The notes under the pieces: generated by a model
What the model was told of the DNA's origin: nothing
The model's input: the letters and a program-made list of their open reading frames with translations, nothing else
Database searches by the model: none
Made by a program: the position numbers and the translations under genes
Assembly: GCA_037954325.1 (NCBI GenBank)
Contig: JBBMNZ010000015.1
Location: 6,294,501 to 6,358,500 of the forward strand
Source: Fistularia commersonii
Taxonomy: Eukaryota; Chordata; Actinopteri; Syngnathiformes; Fistulariidae
Length of the DNA: 64,000 nucleotides
Direction of reading: 5' to 3'
Shown: positions 11,564 through 23,112 of the stretch, one piece after another
Position numbering within the stretch: position 1 is the first letter of the stretch
How the letters are laid out: every line of letters starts with the position of its first letter

Positions 11564-12688
11564 AGAACATACTTTTAGGTCTAAAATATTCCTGCTCTTT
11601 AAACTTGCACAGAAATCTAAATTATTTGAGTCACATCTGCAAAGCTAATGAGCCGTTTATCCTCTTTCACTTTGCTTTAAGCATCTCTGTTTTCACTGAG
11701 TCAGAAGTTGAACCCAATGCGTTGCTCCTGCTCAAACTCTTGTTTAAAAAGAAATAAATAAATGAAAATGAGTCAAACAAATTCAGTGTAACCAGGATAA
11801 ACACAAGTGTAGTTAACAACATTAAGTGAGGCCTTGTTCTATTTAGACAGTCAAGGGTTTTTTGAGGTGCGTGTGCCGACCCACTGGAAGACCGGGGCAC
11901 GTTGACTAGATCTGGGTCATAATGTGATCAGCCACACCTGTGTTTACTCTACTATGTCATGTCAGAATGGATGCTGTGAAATGAGCTGATTATTTGCGGT
12001 TGAAGGTTCCAGAGAAGGGTTTTTTCCCATGTTTGAAGGTAAGGATTAGTTGGATGTAAACATCTCTAATTCCTTAAGAAACATGAAAGGGAGAAAAAAT
12101 ACTGGTGTTCATCAGACTGCGTCAATCTGATGCTGTTCGCGAGCATTGCAATAAACATGCGGAATAATCACTTTTGCAGATGATGCCCTGTTTATTGTGA
12201 CCAAAGATTTTTATACTTCGTGACAATTGGATGATACTGATAACACGGGGGGGTTGTTGTCATTATCCCTTCAGCATAAAGACAGTCATATCATTTAAGA
12301 GTTTTCTGCTTTAGCTTTTTGATATGTCATTACACTAAGCTAAAGAAAAAGCAAACAGCCCCACCCACTGAGTTTTACCCATGTGTGCTTCCAAAGCAGC
12401 TCTGGCTCCCCCCATACGGGGGCCGGGGGGAGTGCCGGCTGCAGGGGGACGAGGGCTGCAGCCCCTCTTTGGACACCAGCAAGGGGAAAATTCACTGATG
12501 AAATGTGGCACAGGCCCATGGAATGCAATTTCAAGCTTCCACATCTGCAGGAAAGATGAAACCAGGTTCCTAATTTTACAATGATGATGTCAGTGAGAAT
12601 ACATGACAGTACGGGGTCGGGGTGCCAAGTCCCCCACCCCATGTTTCCTTCTTCCCCTTTACTTTTTTTTTTTTTTTTAATTTCATGT
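11564..12688. other. Gene-free sequence
   Basis: No gene or confident repeat is recognised. A GC-rich patch with short inverted GGGGGCC-type runs lies at 12400-12475. A 16-base T run at 12664-12679 precedes the next repeat. Confidence 0.5.
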
Positions 12689-12850
12689 CCTCATATATAT
12701 ATATATATATATACATATATAACACACACACATGTATATTTCCATGTTTTGTGTGTGTGTTGTGTGTCAATTCATATAATCTTTATAACAACAACAAAAT
12801 CAGGGAAGCCAAAACAAAATTAGTTGCATTTCAAAATTTGAACAAAAGGA
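12689..12850 (-). repeat. Microsatellite-bearing interspersed repeat, copy 1
   Basis: The reverse complement of 12715-12850 matches 25296-25440 over about 130 bp: TTTTGTTTTGGCTTCC, TTATATGAATTGACACACAAC and AAAACATGGAAAT occur in the same order. Both copies end in a (TA)n/(CA)n tract (here 12695-12735 on the plus strand). It is a dispersed repeat that carries its own microsatellite tail. Copy 2 extends further upstream through a tRNA-like box. Confidence 0.8.
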
Positions 12851-14224
12851 ATATCTTTCAACTTGCAGTGGGGAAAGGAAGCAATAATACAAGATGCCCA
12901 TTCTTTTTGGGATAAATTGGACTTTGACATTTTGGCAGCATTTTAATAAAATTAGCAGGTTAATCTCGGGGAATGGTGCACAAACTATATTCATTTGTCA
13001 GTGCCTGAAATAGGGTTTTTGGGTTTATTTTTGCCCAAATGTTTTTTTGAGGACTTGTGTAAGATAAAATGTATTTAAGTGTATTTATTCGATCAGGTTT
13101 TTATTTTAAACATCTTCAATCTAAAATTCTAAAAAACTCCAAAAAATGTAACATGCTCAACATGGAGTACATAGAACTATACGCTTAGTCACCATTACAA
13201 GGTGTTAAAGAACGAAATAATTAAACAGAGGAGAAAAAGGTTGCATTGCCAAATATGTCAGATTGAAGTCCTGAAATCCAAAAGATGTGCAGTTTTAAAA
13301 AAATAGGGACAGAATGAAACATAAAACAATGAACTCAAAGAGACAAAGTGTAGTAAAGTGAGTAAAAGTGGAAAATAACAAGGAAGGAATTGAAATGTAA
13401 ATACAACCAGTTTAAAATAGAGGAGACCGAATTAATTCATAATTAATCCATTAATCCAGAATACGTAATTATTAAATACAAAAGAAAAGTAACAGACAAC
13501 AAAACGTTTATATCATACTACACAAGATAAAAAAATACACATGAATGTTTATCATGAAATTTATTCAATCAAGTGTAAACGACACACTGCTGTGTATGTG
13601 TACGATCATAAATTTCTGTGAGATGGCAAACACGAACATTTATTAAAAAAAAATACACAGTCCCCCACTGATGGCCTTTATAATCTGTTCATAGAATGCT
13701 GTTTGAGTTCTGACCTTCGACTCTTGTTAAAAAAAAAAAAAACACAAAATATGCTGAAAACTCCTTCTCGGTTGTCAGTTGTGCCTATGCGAGGTGACAC
13801 TGTGTTTCTTCGCAACCCAAGTGTTTCCACAAACATTAAAATGTGACACAATGCGCCTAAGCAGAGGAAATTCATGTCACTTTCATTTTATTGAAATTGC
13901 AGCATTTGATTTTATTCGCTGTACTTGAGGTTGATGATGTTAAGTAAAAATGTCACACAGTTCTCTTAAGCAACGTTGTGATTGGCAGGTTGGAGAAGAA
14001 CCTGAACGGGAATCAAGATGCGCACTGACCGGAGCGTTCACATGATTTCTCAAAATTTTAAATCGATAAATATTTTTATATGAAAATATAATCACATTAT
14101 ATACAATATCAAGGTTTTATCATGTATTTAAATACATAACATCATATTTGAATGTAGCCTAATTTTAAGGCCAGGACTGTAGTGATTGGGGGAAAAAATT
14201 TTAATTAATATTACATATCATCTC
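12851..14224. other. Gene-free AT-rich sequence
   Basis: No gene or recognised element. Very AT-rich with several A runs, for example the long T/A tract at 13727-13742. Confidence 0.55.
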
Positions 14225-14400
14225 CCCTCAGTAAATGGTCTGTACTTCTATTGTGCTTTACTAGATAGCAAGTAGAAGCAGAGCAGTCAATGTGGGGCTC
14301 AGTGTCTGTTCCATGAGCACTCCAACATACAAAGAGTGGGAGCTGGGAATCGAACCAGCAACCTCATGATTAGAGTGACTCCCGCTCTGCTGTCAATAAT
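14225..14400. mobile_element. Short interspersed repeat with reversed tRNA-like B box
   Basis: Begins with AGTAAATGGTCTGTACTTCTATTGTGCTTTACTAG, a widespread fish repeat start, and contains GAGCTGGGAATCGAACCAGCAACC near 14339. The reverse complement of that piece holds GGTTCGATTCCC, a good RNA polymerase III B box. A related GAGCTGGGAATTGAACCAGG lies at 49755. Orientation of the whole unit is uncertain, and a second tRNA-like scrap is at 14517-14556. Confidence 0.5.
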
Positions 14401-15800
14401 CACTGTCATTATGATTACATCTGGGAAATGCTCAAAATGCAGCCCACAAAATCAAGGAAATTCAGTTTTCCAACATTGGTAACTTGGCGGAAAGCAGTTC
14501 TTCCTCTCAGCAGGACGGTTCCCGGGTTGATTCTAAAGGTTCCTGGTTCGATTTCATGAATGAAGGAATGAATGAATGAACACATCAGCGACTTCAAACT
14601 GGAATGCAGGTTAGGAATGATTATCTTTTTTTAAAACGACAATAGTTGTGTGTCCAGTTTTCTTTTCAAAACGTCCAAATAGACCATTATTTTGTCCAGA
14701 TGCAGATTTCTGTGTATAAAATTGCATATACACGTGTTCATGCGCACACACAGCCTTCACATATCTGGTCCATAGCGTCTCCTTCCGAAGGACGCTGAGC
14801 CCAGGTGTATTCTTTTAAAATATATATTTTTTTAAAGATCGATGATTGCCTGTTTCCTCTCTGCGAATGATTGAAGCAACTGCCTCTGCTTTTGCAAGGA
14901 AGGAATCAGCCCATTTCCATTTTGAGTTTCCTGCTGTTTTACTGGAGTGTTGATGTATTCAGAACAGCTTGATAAAACACCAAATATTATTTCCATTCAA
15001 GTGGAACCAAAGTAGCATAATGGTCCATATGGATGTGCATACTCTTGTTACGGACACGGCATGCTGTTCCTCACGTCCAGGTCTACATATTGTACATTAG
15101 TGGAACAAATATGGAAACATTTTCCCCACAGATTGCCAGTGGCTATGCTTTTTTTAAATATAGCAGATGAAGCCGGGGAAAAATGGTGAGACCGGGGAGT
15201 TCTTGCCAAAGTAAACGTTACGAAAATACATCCCACCTACCTGTGGATCGAATCCAGTTAGGTTTACGCTTTGATCAGAGAAAAAAAATCACTTTCCTCT
15301 ATTTAAATGTTTGTCATGGTCTTGAATTTAAAGTGTAGAAAAGCCTCTACGTTAGACAAACTCACATTTGTAAAGTTGGAGCCCGAATGGAACCATTTTG
15401 CTCCCATAACCGGTGAGTTCACCGGCCCTGGCTTGATTTCAGCTGCCTTCAGTCAGTGTTTCAGCAATATAAATGACAACGCATAATTGAGTACACACAC
15501 ACAGGCACACACATACACTTAATCAGTACAAGATTGAATGTATGCGCTTCCCATCGCCACCAGCCAACATGTAGTCACTCATTATGAAATAGAGCAACCA
15601 TGCATCAATACATTTCATCTTTGAGCTTTTTGCACACGCCTTATTTTTGTCAAATGATACATCTGAAACGACAAACTAGATTTAAACTTTAAAAAGGGTT
15701 ACAAAACTATTGAAAAGCTGAAACATTAGGACCTTTACCGTTGATGCTTGTTGGGGCTGCTGCATACCAGGCCTGAGGGCCCATATGTGACCTTATTTTT
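14401..15800. other. Gene-free sequence
   Basis: No gene is recognised. 15380-15500 is non-repetitive and has a short inverted ACCGGTGAGTTCACCGG at 15409-15425, but no coding signal. Confidence 0.45.
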
Positions 15801-15801
15801 A

Positions 15802-15960
15802 TATACATATATATATATGTATGTGTGTGTGTACATATAAATATGTACTTATACATACTTATAGATCCTGGGTGAACCCCGCCTGTTTCCCAATGGGGAT
15901 AGGCTCTGGCCTCACAATGACCCTGATCGCAGGACAATTGGAATTAATGATGAATTCAAA
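15802..15960 (+). mobile_element. TA/TG microsatellite and SINE 3' fragment
   Basis: A TATATATGTATGTGTGTG tract at 15801-15832 is followed by 15866-15945, a plus-strand 3' fragment of the 47061-type SINE family (GATCCTGGGTGAACCCCGCC ... GGGATAGGCTCTGGCC ... ACCCTGATCGCAGGACAA). The GGAT tail itself is replaced by AATTAATGATGAATTC. Confidence 0.7.
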
Positions 15961-16029
15961 AATAAACACTTGTTCAGTTGCTAACAGGGTTTTCCCAATA
16001 AGAATTGGCTAATAACTGCCATTTGAATG

Positions 16030-17965
16030 AATCTTCTTCTTCTTCTCCTTTCGGCTTTTCCATTCAGGGGTCACCACAGCGAATCAACCTTTTCCATTAC
16101 CCTATTCTCTGTATCCTCCTTTCTCACACCAACTAACTTCATATCCTCTCTTACTGCGTCCATAAATCTTCTCTTTGTTCCTCCTCTAGACCTCCTGCTT
16201 GGCAGATCCAATTCCGTCATCCGCCTATCAATGTATTCACTATCCCTCTTCTGTAAATGACCAAACCTGGCTTCCCTGACCTTCTCTCCAAAACATCTAA
16301 CATGTGCTGTTGCTCTGACAGACTCATTCCTGATCCTATCCATCCTGGTCACTCCCAACCTTAGCATTTCAATCTCTGTGACGTCGAGCTCTGCCTCCTA
16401 TCTTTTCATCGGTTACTGTTTCTAGGCCATACAGCATCGCTGGTGTCACCACTGTCTTCTACGCTGCTCTGGACTGTTAACCCCAAATACCTGAAATCCT
16501 CCAATTTCTTGACCTCCACTCCCACTCCTATCCTTAATCACCTGGACCTATTGTAATCCTTTGCATCTTTATCTCTATTTCACCAACCTGTATAGATAAT
16601 TCTCTCCCTCCTTACTGTCAAACTGAGCATACAAGTCATCATACGCCCTTTGTTTTGCCTTTGCTACCTCTATCTTTACCTTACGCTGTATCTCCCTGTA
16701 CTCCTGTCTGTCCCTTCAGTATCTTAGTGTCCCACTTCCTCTTTGCAAACCACTTTCTCTGTAATTACTCCGGCACTTCCTCATTCCACCACCAAGTCTG
16801 CTTATCTAATTTCCTTCTAGATGATACACCAAGTACTCTCCTACCTGTCTCCCTTATAACATTAGCTGTAGTTGTCCAATCATCTGGAAGCTCTCCCCGA
16901 AAGACAAAGTCTTTCTCAAAAACATACAACACTCCTACCTTTTCAGCTTCCACCACGTTGTCCTCTGCTCTGCCCTTGTCCTCCTCTGGACTGTTGGTAC
17001 GCTCTCACCTACTACTACTTTGCAGTCACTGATCTCTTTCAGGTTACCTCAACTATACAAGATGCAGTCTACCTGCGTGCATCTACCTCCGCTCATATTA
17101 GTTATCCTATGTTCTTCTCTTTTCTGGAAAAACGTGTTCACTACGGCCATTTCCATCCTTTTTGCAAAGTTTACCACGATCTGTCCCATCGTTCCTGTCC
17201 TGTATACCAAATCTACCCATCACTTCTTCATCCCCTCTATTGCCGCACCAACATGCCCACCGAAGTCTGCACCGATCACCACTCTCGTCTATGGGGATAT
17301 TCTATATAATTTCATCTTGCTCATTCCTGAATGTCTCCTCCTCAAACTCCCATCCCACCTGTGGGGCATAGCCACCAACAACACTGAGCATCACACCTTC
17401 AATTCCAGTTTCAGACTCACAAGTCTATCTGACATTCTATTCACCTCCAACACATTCCTAACAAACTCCTCCTTCAAGATAACTCCTACTCCATTTCTCA
17501 TCCTGCCAGTACCATGACAGTACAACTTAAAGTACATTTTAAAGCCTGCTCCTGAGCTTCCAGTCTTACCACCTTTCCACCTGGTCTCCTGGACACACAA
17601 TATATCCACCTTCCTTCTCTGCATCATGTCGACCAACTTCACCTTTTCCTGTCATAGTTCCGATATTCAAAGTCCCTACTCTCAGTTCCAGATTCTTGCT
17701 CTTCCTCTTCTCTCTCTGCTTCCAAACATGCCTTCCTCCTCTCCTTCAACCCTCAGCTGCTCTATTTCCACTGGTACCCTGTAGGTCATCCGTACCAATG
17801 GCGGTCATTGTGAACCCAGGCCTCGATCGATCCGGTATGAGATTATTAGGTTTGATTCACATGTTTGGTTCTGGCAAAAGATTTACACTGGACACCTTTC
17901 CTGACTTAACCCTCTGCATTTATCCGGGCTTGGAATCGTTCTCAGGGTGACACTGGCTGTGCCAC
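16030..17965 (-). mobile_element. RTE-type LINE with internal deletion
   Basis: Minus-strand non-LTR retrotransposon. At 17642-17391 the minus strand encodes an apurinic endonuclease start with DILCVQETRWKG and NGVGVILKEEFVRNVLEVN, hallmark RTE-clade text. At 16367-16071 it encodes the C-terminal tail (VTRMDRIRNESVRATAHVR, EDMKLVGVRKED). The central RT palm (FADD) is missing, with a junction near 16590, so the copy is dead. It ends in a (TTC)n tract on the plus strand at 16031-16046. The piece 17640-17965 looks like the 5' leader. Comparison with 930-3225 shows the same family. Confidence 0.85.
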
Positions 17966-19490
17966 CCTGAGGCTGCATTTGCAATATGAATGAAAATTAT
18001 ACTGAATTAATAACTTACAAACAGATAGTTAGCACAATGATGACACTAAGTCTAAACTTGTCCAGATGTCCATCATTTCATCATTACCAATTACTAAATT
18101 CAGTACAAAATTTTAAGAAAACATTGGATATATTATACTGGGACTGAGACTTTTCACAGAATATTTACTCCAGCTCCACATGAAACAACTCTTTGTGTCA
18201 AAGGTGAAGTCACCCCAAAGGAGTTGATGGAAGTGTCTTGTATTGTCCTTCTAAAAGAAAAAAAAAAAGCATTCAGCGATATATAATCTTTCATTTACGT
18301 TCGGATAAATCAAATAAAAGGGATTGGCTTTAGCTACAGGTAATGGTTAAAGGATACAAGGACTGACTGTTGGTCAGGTTGAATGACGGAAAATATAAAG
18401 CAGTTGTGGTGGCAGATGGTTAGTGAGCCATCTGGTTCTTATTAGTATAGAATGATGTACTTTGGAGCTGGGTGACCACGGTTTGCAGGGATGTTGACTG
18501 TTACTTATCTCTTCTGTGTCACGGTGTTTGGTAAACTTGACATCGGTGGACTTTTGGTGATGTAGCATGTCTCCTCCAGCAGACAGGTCTGACAGGCCGC
18601 GCAGGCTTTTTTCACATAATATGGAAACAGCATTAAAATTTAAAAAAAAAAAAGGGCTGTTCTGCTCCGAGATTTTCTGGAATGATCATATGCCTCTTTT
18701 GTGGGATAATGGTTTCCATATTACTTGAGGGATGGATGTAGAAGGGTGGGGCAGTGGAAGGAACTTCTGTAAGAAAAAAAAAAAGGATAGCTATTCCTAT
18801 TACTACTGATTATCCATACACTTGTGAACAAATGCCCTTGCACATATTACAAAAGGCACAATTTGCTGTCAAATTAACAATTGAAGTCTCTTTGAAGATG
18901 ATGACGAACCACTTGCATCATATTAGATACGTGGTCCGCCATTAAGGTTGATTTATACCGCATGAGCTCAATGTTAAGGCTTGCCCGCCAGTCCATCGAT
19001 CCAAAAAAAAACAAAAGACATGATCCTTCCCCCTCGATTCATAACCTACCATATTATCAATAAAAGACAAGGCCTAAAATATTACACACATATGGCAAAA
19101 ATTACCCACAAAGACAAACAGTCTGCAGCAGTTTGCGTAGATAGTCAGCAATATTGACAGATAGGCACCATTTGCACACGTTTCCAATCCCAAATACTGC
19201 AGAGTAACGATGCTGAAGAGATTTTTCAGATAATCCATTATCAGCCCTTCAAGCAGAACGATACTGGTGCCATTCATGTGCACATTTATTACAAACATGA
19301 AACTGTGCAGATACACCAAACAATTTGAATAAGAAGCATAATCTACATGATTGTGAAAATATATACGTTTTCGAAGCAATGCTTATTGAATACTAGTTCA
19401 AGTATCACAAGGTAAGATGAGATAGTCCATCATTTGTCACACAAAGTGGAAATTCAAAGTTAACAGCATTAAGGACAGTAAGAATAGAAC
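17966..19490. other. Gene-free sequence
   Basis: No gene or clear repeat is recognised. Several A runs are present (18250-18268, 18641-18652, 18774-18784). Confidence 0.5.
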
Positions 19491-19995
19491 TAAAAAATAA
19501 ACATAAAGCTGTTACAATGTATAAGAAAAAAAATGACAAATAGGAGACAGTATATAACAATGAATGAAAAATTCAGTGGCTTTAAAAATGTAATGCAATT
19601 CTAAGTGTGAACATTATCAACCAGAATATATACATTGTAGATTTACAATGTAAACAATGATTGCACATTAAATATTGCACATACCTGCGTTGACATTGTG
19701 ATACTGCACATGGAATTAGTGACTCTGCTACATGTTGCCTGTCGAGAGCATTAATGGTCCCAGGGTGGAATGACTGTTCGATAGTCTCCTTTCTAGATTT
19801 TTCTTCGGTCTGTCACTGCCCACTGCTGTGGTGGTGTCCTGCAGGGGGTGGGACAGGTTATACATCGGAGACGATATCTTGGCTAGAGACTGTCCAGCTT
19901 CTGGCTGCCGACCAGCAGACCACTCCAAAAAAGATGGCTGATAGCACAGCAGAAGGTCTTGAGGAGTGGCCCCAAAAGGACCTCAACAGGTGGGG
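19491..19995 (-). mobile_element. Probable LINE 3' remnant
   Basis: Minus-strand text at 19928-19728 encodes HPLQDTTTAVGSDRP and RRLSNSHSTLGPLML, resembling the degenerate C-terminus of L2/Rex1-like LINE proteins. The region downstream on that strand (19730-19500) is AT-rich with TGCACAT/TTGCACATT repeats, as in LINE 3' untranslated regions. No intact frame. The family call is tentative. Confidence 0.35.
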
Positions 19996-21790
19996 TCTGT
20001 TCAGGCCGGTCCAGGTTTTTATTTTATTTCAGTTAAATCTGAAATAAACACATTCGCAGATACTTTGGTTACCTTATTTGGGCTCGCTAAAGACGTCTTT
20101 TTTGAACACATGCCGCCGTAGTTTTTGTTCTCAGACAGAAATCACAAATTTATTTGCTTAATACATTCAAAATCCATATATGAATAACTCTTTAAATATG
20201 AAAAAAACTAATGATGATAAACCTGACAATGTCAAGTTGAACCTCCAAATCAAAAGATTGAAGGTGAGCTAAATCGGGGATGAAAAACCATTCCAGGCAT
20301 TTTGAGCAACCATCAAACAGTTCCATAGTCTGTCTGGATCTCGGAACATCTAAAAACATCTGGTTGATCAACCTCAGAGCTCCGTCTGGGGTATTGGGAT
20401 GTACGAAGTCTGCAGAGTAAGATGGTATAAACCTGTATCGATCTTTTTTTGTTTTATTATTGACGAAAAAGAACAATAATCATGACGATTTGTGCTTTAA
20501 CCTCTTTGGCTGCTGATCTGTGACAACTTGTCACCTTCCTCCATTGGTTCCCTGCACTCCTTTGCTTTTTCCAATATTCACATTCACGGTGAATTGTTAA
20601 CTTGTCACACATCGGCAAAGGAAGCACCGTATTTTTTTTTTTCTATTTCAACTCAGAGGAAAAAAGGAGGGCAGTAACAGTAAGAGAGTTAATGTGCCGA
20701 CAGGCTCCGGAATGACTGCATTTTTTATTCCACGGGGTATCATTACAAATAGCATCAAATTAAAACAAGATGACAGAACAGACCATATAACAATACAACA
20801 CGGAGGCTAATGAGTCATCCATTAAGCAAACAAACAGGTGCGATGCCATAAACCCCTCCCCCTCCCAAATACAAACAGCAGCAGGACCACTAGCTGAGCC
20901 CTTCAGTCAAGTTGCAGAATGACCTCAGAGAGTTTCGCATATTGAGTCACTTAAACCGCAATGTTGCTGCCATAAACACAAATACATGGGATGGGGCGGA
21001 CGAAACCATATGTGTCTATCACGGCGGGAGCTGTCCAAACAACGAGTGAGGAAGTGTCCATGATGTCACCAAAATTGTTATTTTTTACAACAGGAGTAAA
21101 CACTTCTTCAACATCATTATCTATGGAAAAGCTTCAGCCCGGGCTAATTAATGATGGCCCCATCGAGGTCGAAAAACATGACGATTCGATAAAACAATGA
21201 ACAGCTGGCGTGCCCCCGAGCCTGACACATCAAACAAATATTTCAAATCATGCACTCATGCATTTGAAAATGTGCCACCGGACTTTTTCCTAATGAAATC
21301 CATGAGACAACAATAGAATTAGGTAGTAGTTGTTTCTCATATATATATATACATATATATATATAAATATAAACAGCAGCTCATATTTATAAACAGTCGG
21401 AAAAAAGAATGGAGAAAAGCTTTTTGATATCTGGATCGAGACAAATTCAGAGAAACTGCTCACAAGTTGTTTTTTTTTTTGTCATTTTAAGCTTTGGTGC
21501 GTGTTTGAGTATTGAATGTGTTATTAATGTATTATAATTTGAAACATATTTTGCTTTCATATCGTCCAATTTATCGCCTTTTCTGAAAACTTTCGTCCCA
21601 GTTTTTAGCATTTTGGCTGAAGCCTTGTTTTCATGCAAGTCAGAATCCAGTTCAGGGACCAAAATTATTCTGTTGGAGTAGTAAAAAAATGGAAAAATAA
21701 ATGGAAAATAATATAATTGAAAATATTTTTTTTTTCCCTCAAGAAAAAACATTGGACTGATGGGGGCCTTTTTTTTAGGAAAATATAGCA
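19996..21790. other. Gene-free sequence, possible conserved non-coding block
   Basis: No coding exon is recognised. 20680-21210 is non-repetitive and mixed in composition, with several homeobox-like and AP-1-like motifs (TGAGTCA near 20812 and 20943). A TA/CATATA microsatellite is at 21339-21371 and A/T runs at 21470-21480. Confidence 0.4.
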
Positions 21791-21794
21791 AAAA

Positions 21795-22115
21795 ACATTA
21801 ACTCACTCTCTATGGAGTGCACTCAAGGTCGTTGGAGTCTAACCCAGCTGTCATTGGGTGACAGGCAGGGTTCTCTCTGGACCGGGTGCCAATCAATTGC
21901 CAAAAATTGCGACATATAACCATTCACTGTGTCATTCACGTCAGTGCAATTTAAGGTCTCCAATGATTGTGGTGCATTTTTTTGGATTGCGGGGGGAAAC
22001 CGAAGTATCCGCTATGCAGACTCCACACAGAAAGGCCCCCTGTCCGAATCCAACCAGGAACCTTCTTGCTGCGAGCCAGAGCCTCCAACCATCACGCCAA
22101 CTTGCAAAATAACAT
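21795..22115 (-). mobile_element. tRNA-derived SINE, nearly full length
   Basis: The reverse complement starts with a tRNA-like head (TTGGCGTGATGGTTGGAGGC, then GGTTCCTGGTTGGATTCGG, matching A and B boxes) and continues through GTGTGGAGTCTGCAT, the CAATCCAAAAAAATGCA block and the 3' CTGGACCGGGT..TGTCACCCAATGACAGC region. It belongs to the family at 47061-47385. The GGAT tail is lost; the 3' end runs into ACTCACTCTC near 21800. Confidence 0.8.
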
Positions 22116-22169
22116 TCTATAATGGAGTTCCCTGATATGCTACACAATCCCGCAACATATCATGAGAAG

Positions 22170-22330
22170 GTTCCTGTTCGAACGCTGAATTTGCATATTC
22201 TCCCTATGTCCAAAAATATGCCAGAAGTTACATGAAATTGTCCATAGTAGCTCATGTGAGAGAATAGTTTGTGGCCCAATCATCATCTCGTGATAAGGCA
22301 AAGGTTTAACCTGCCTCTTGCCCAACTAGG
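22170..22330 (+). mobile_element. SINE head fragment in opposite orientation
   Basis: GAGAAGGTTCCTGTTCGAACGCTGAATTTGCATATTCTCCCTATGTCCAAAAATATGCC (22162-22220) is a plus-strand copy of the middle of the same SINE family (B box GTTCGAACG, then the 'TGCATATTCTCC' and 'TCCAAAAA' blocks). It lies about 55 bp from the minus-strand copy, making an imperfect inverted pair. Confidence 0.6.
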
Positions 22331-22980
22331 CTCTTCCACACCATAATTAGACTGCCGTCATCATTTATTTTGATATTATCTTTTCCGTTTTTTTTGTTTT
22401 TTTTTGGGGGTGATTTTCCGCCACGGGTTTGTGTGTACAAATGCAACACGGCTAGCTTAAGCTCATGAGATTAACTTAACTCTACTTTTCAGCGGCTGGT
22501 CTCCCCTGTCGTGGTAATTTTTTACTCAGGAAAAAGAGCCTTAGTGTAGGATTTCCTCTTTCATTGGACCGTCAGTCGTCATTTTGGTCCAACCATTCGC
22601 CATGAACTTGACAGTCTGCATGATCCAACTCCCCCTACGCGCTGTATTGTGTGGCAAGTTAATTCACAACTTCAGCATCTCTGTCCTCCAAATATATTCA
22701 GGGAAATATCTGTGGGGTCTGCCTGTCCCCAAAATGTACAAAGTGAACCACTTGGTTGTCTCAAGTTAGAATCCTGAGACTTCAAATATTGGCATTTTGT
22801 CATGGAATATGGCAGTGGGTCCTGGACTGACAAAATATCCCTTTGACTATAATGCTTGTACAATACTATGATTGGATTTAATTCAAATTTGTTGATAAGA
22901 TATTAATGGTATTGACTATAGTATCCATTTCTGGTGTTTTGTTAATTTTTAGCCTTTTGAAGAATGCAGATAAGCACAGG
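22331..22980. other. Gene-free sequence
   Basis: No gene or clear repeat. A T-rich, G-rich tract lies at 22388-22412. Confidence 0.5.
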
Positions 22981-23112
22981 GTTATTATTATTATTATTAT
23001 TATTGTTATGGTTATTGTTGTTGTTGTTGCCAGTCTTATTATTGCTGTTACTATTATTATTACTGTTATTATTATCACAATTATAATCATCATTTTTATT
23101 TTCTTTTACTTC
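22981..23112. repeat. (ATT/GTT)n imperfect trinucleotide microsatellite
   Basis: Long run of TTA, TTG and ATC triplets. It produces artificial isoleucine/valine-rich open frames on both strands that are not genes. Confidence 0.9.

Noticed and set aside
16027..17642. Plus-strand open frames of 70-165 codons
   Set aside because: They are antisense shadows of the minus-strand RTE-type LINE.
20192..20476. Minus-strand 94-codon frame
   Set aside because: No recognisable domain, low-complexity ends and no splice context.
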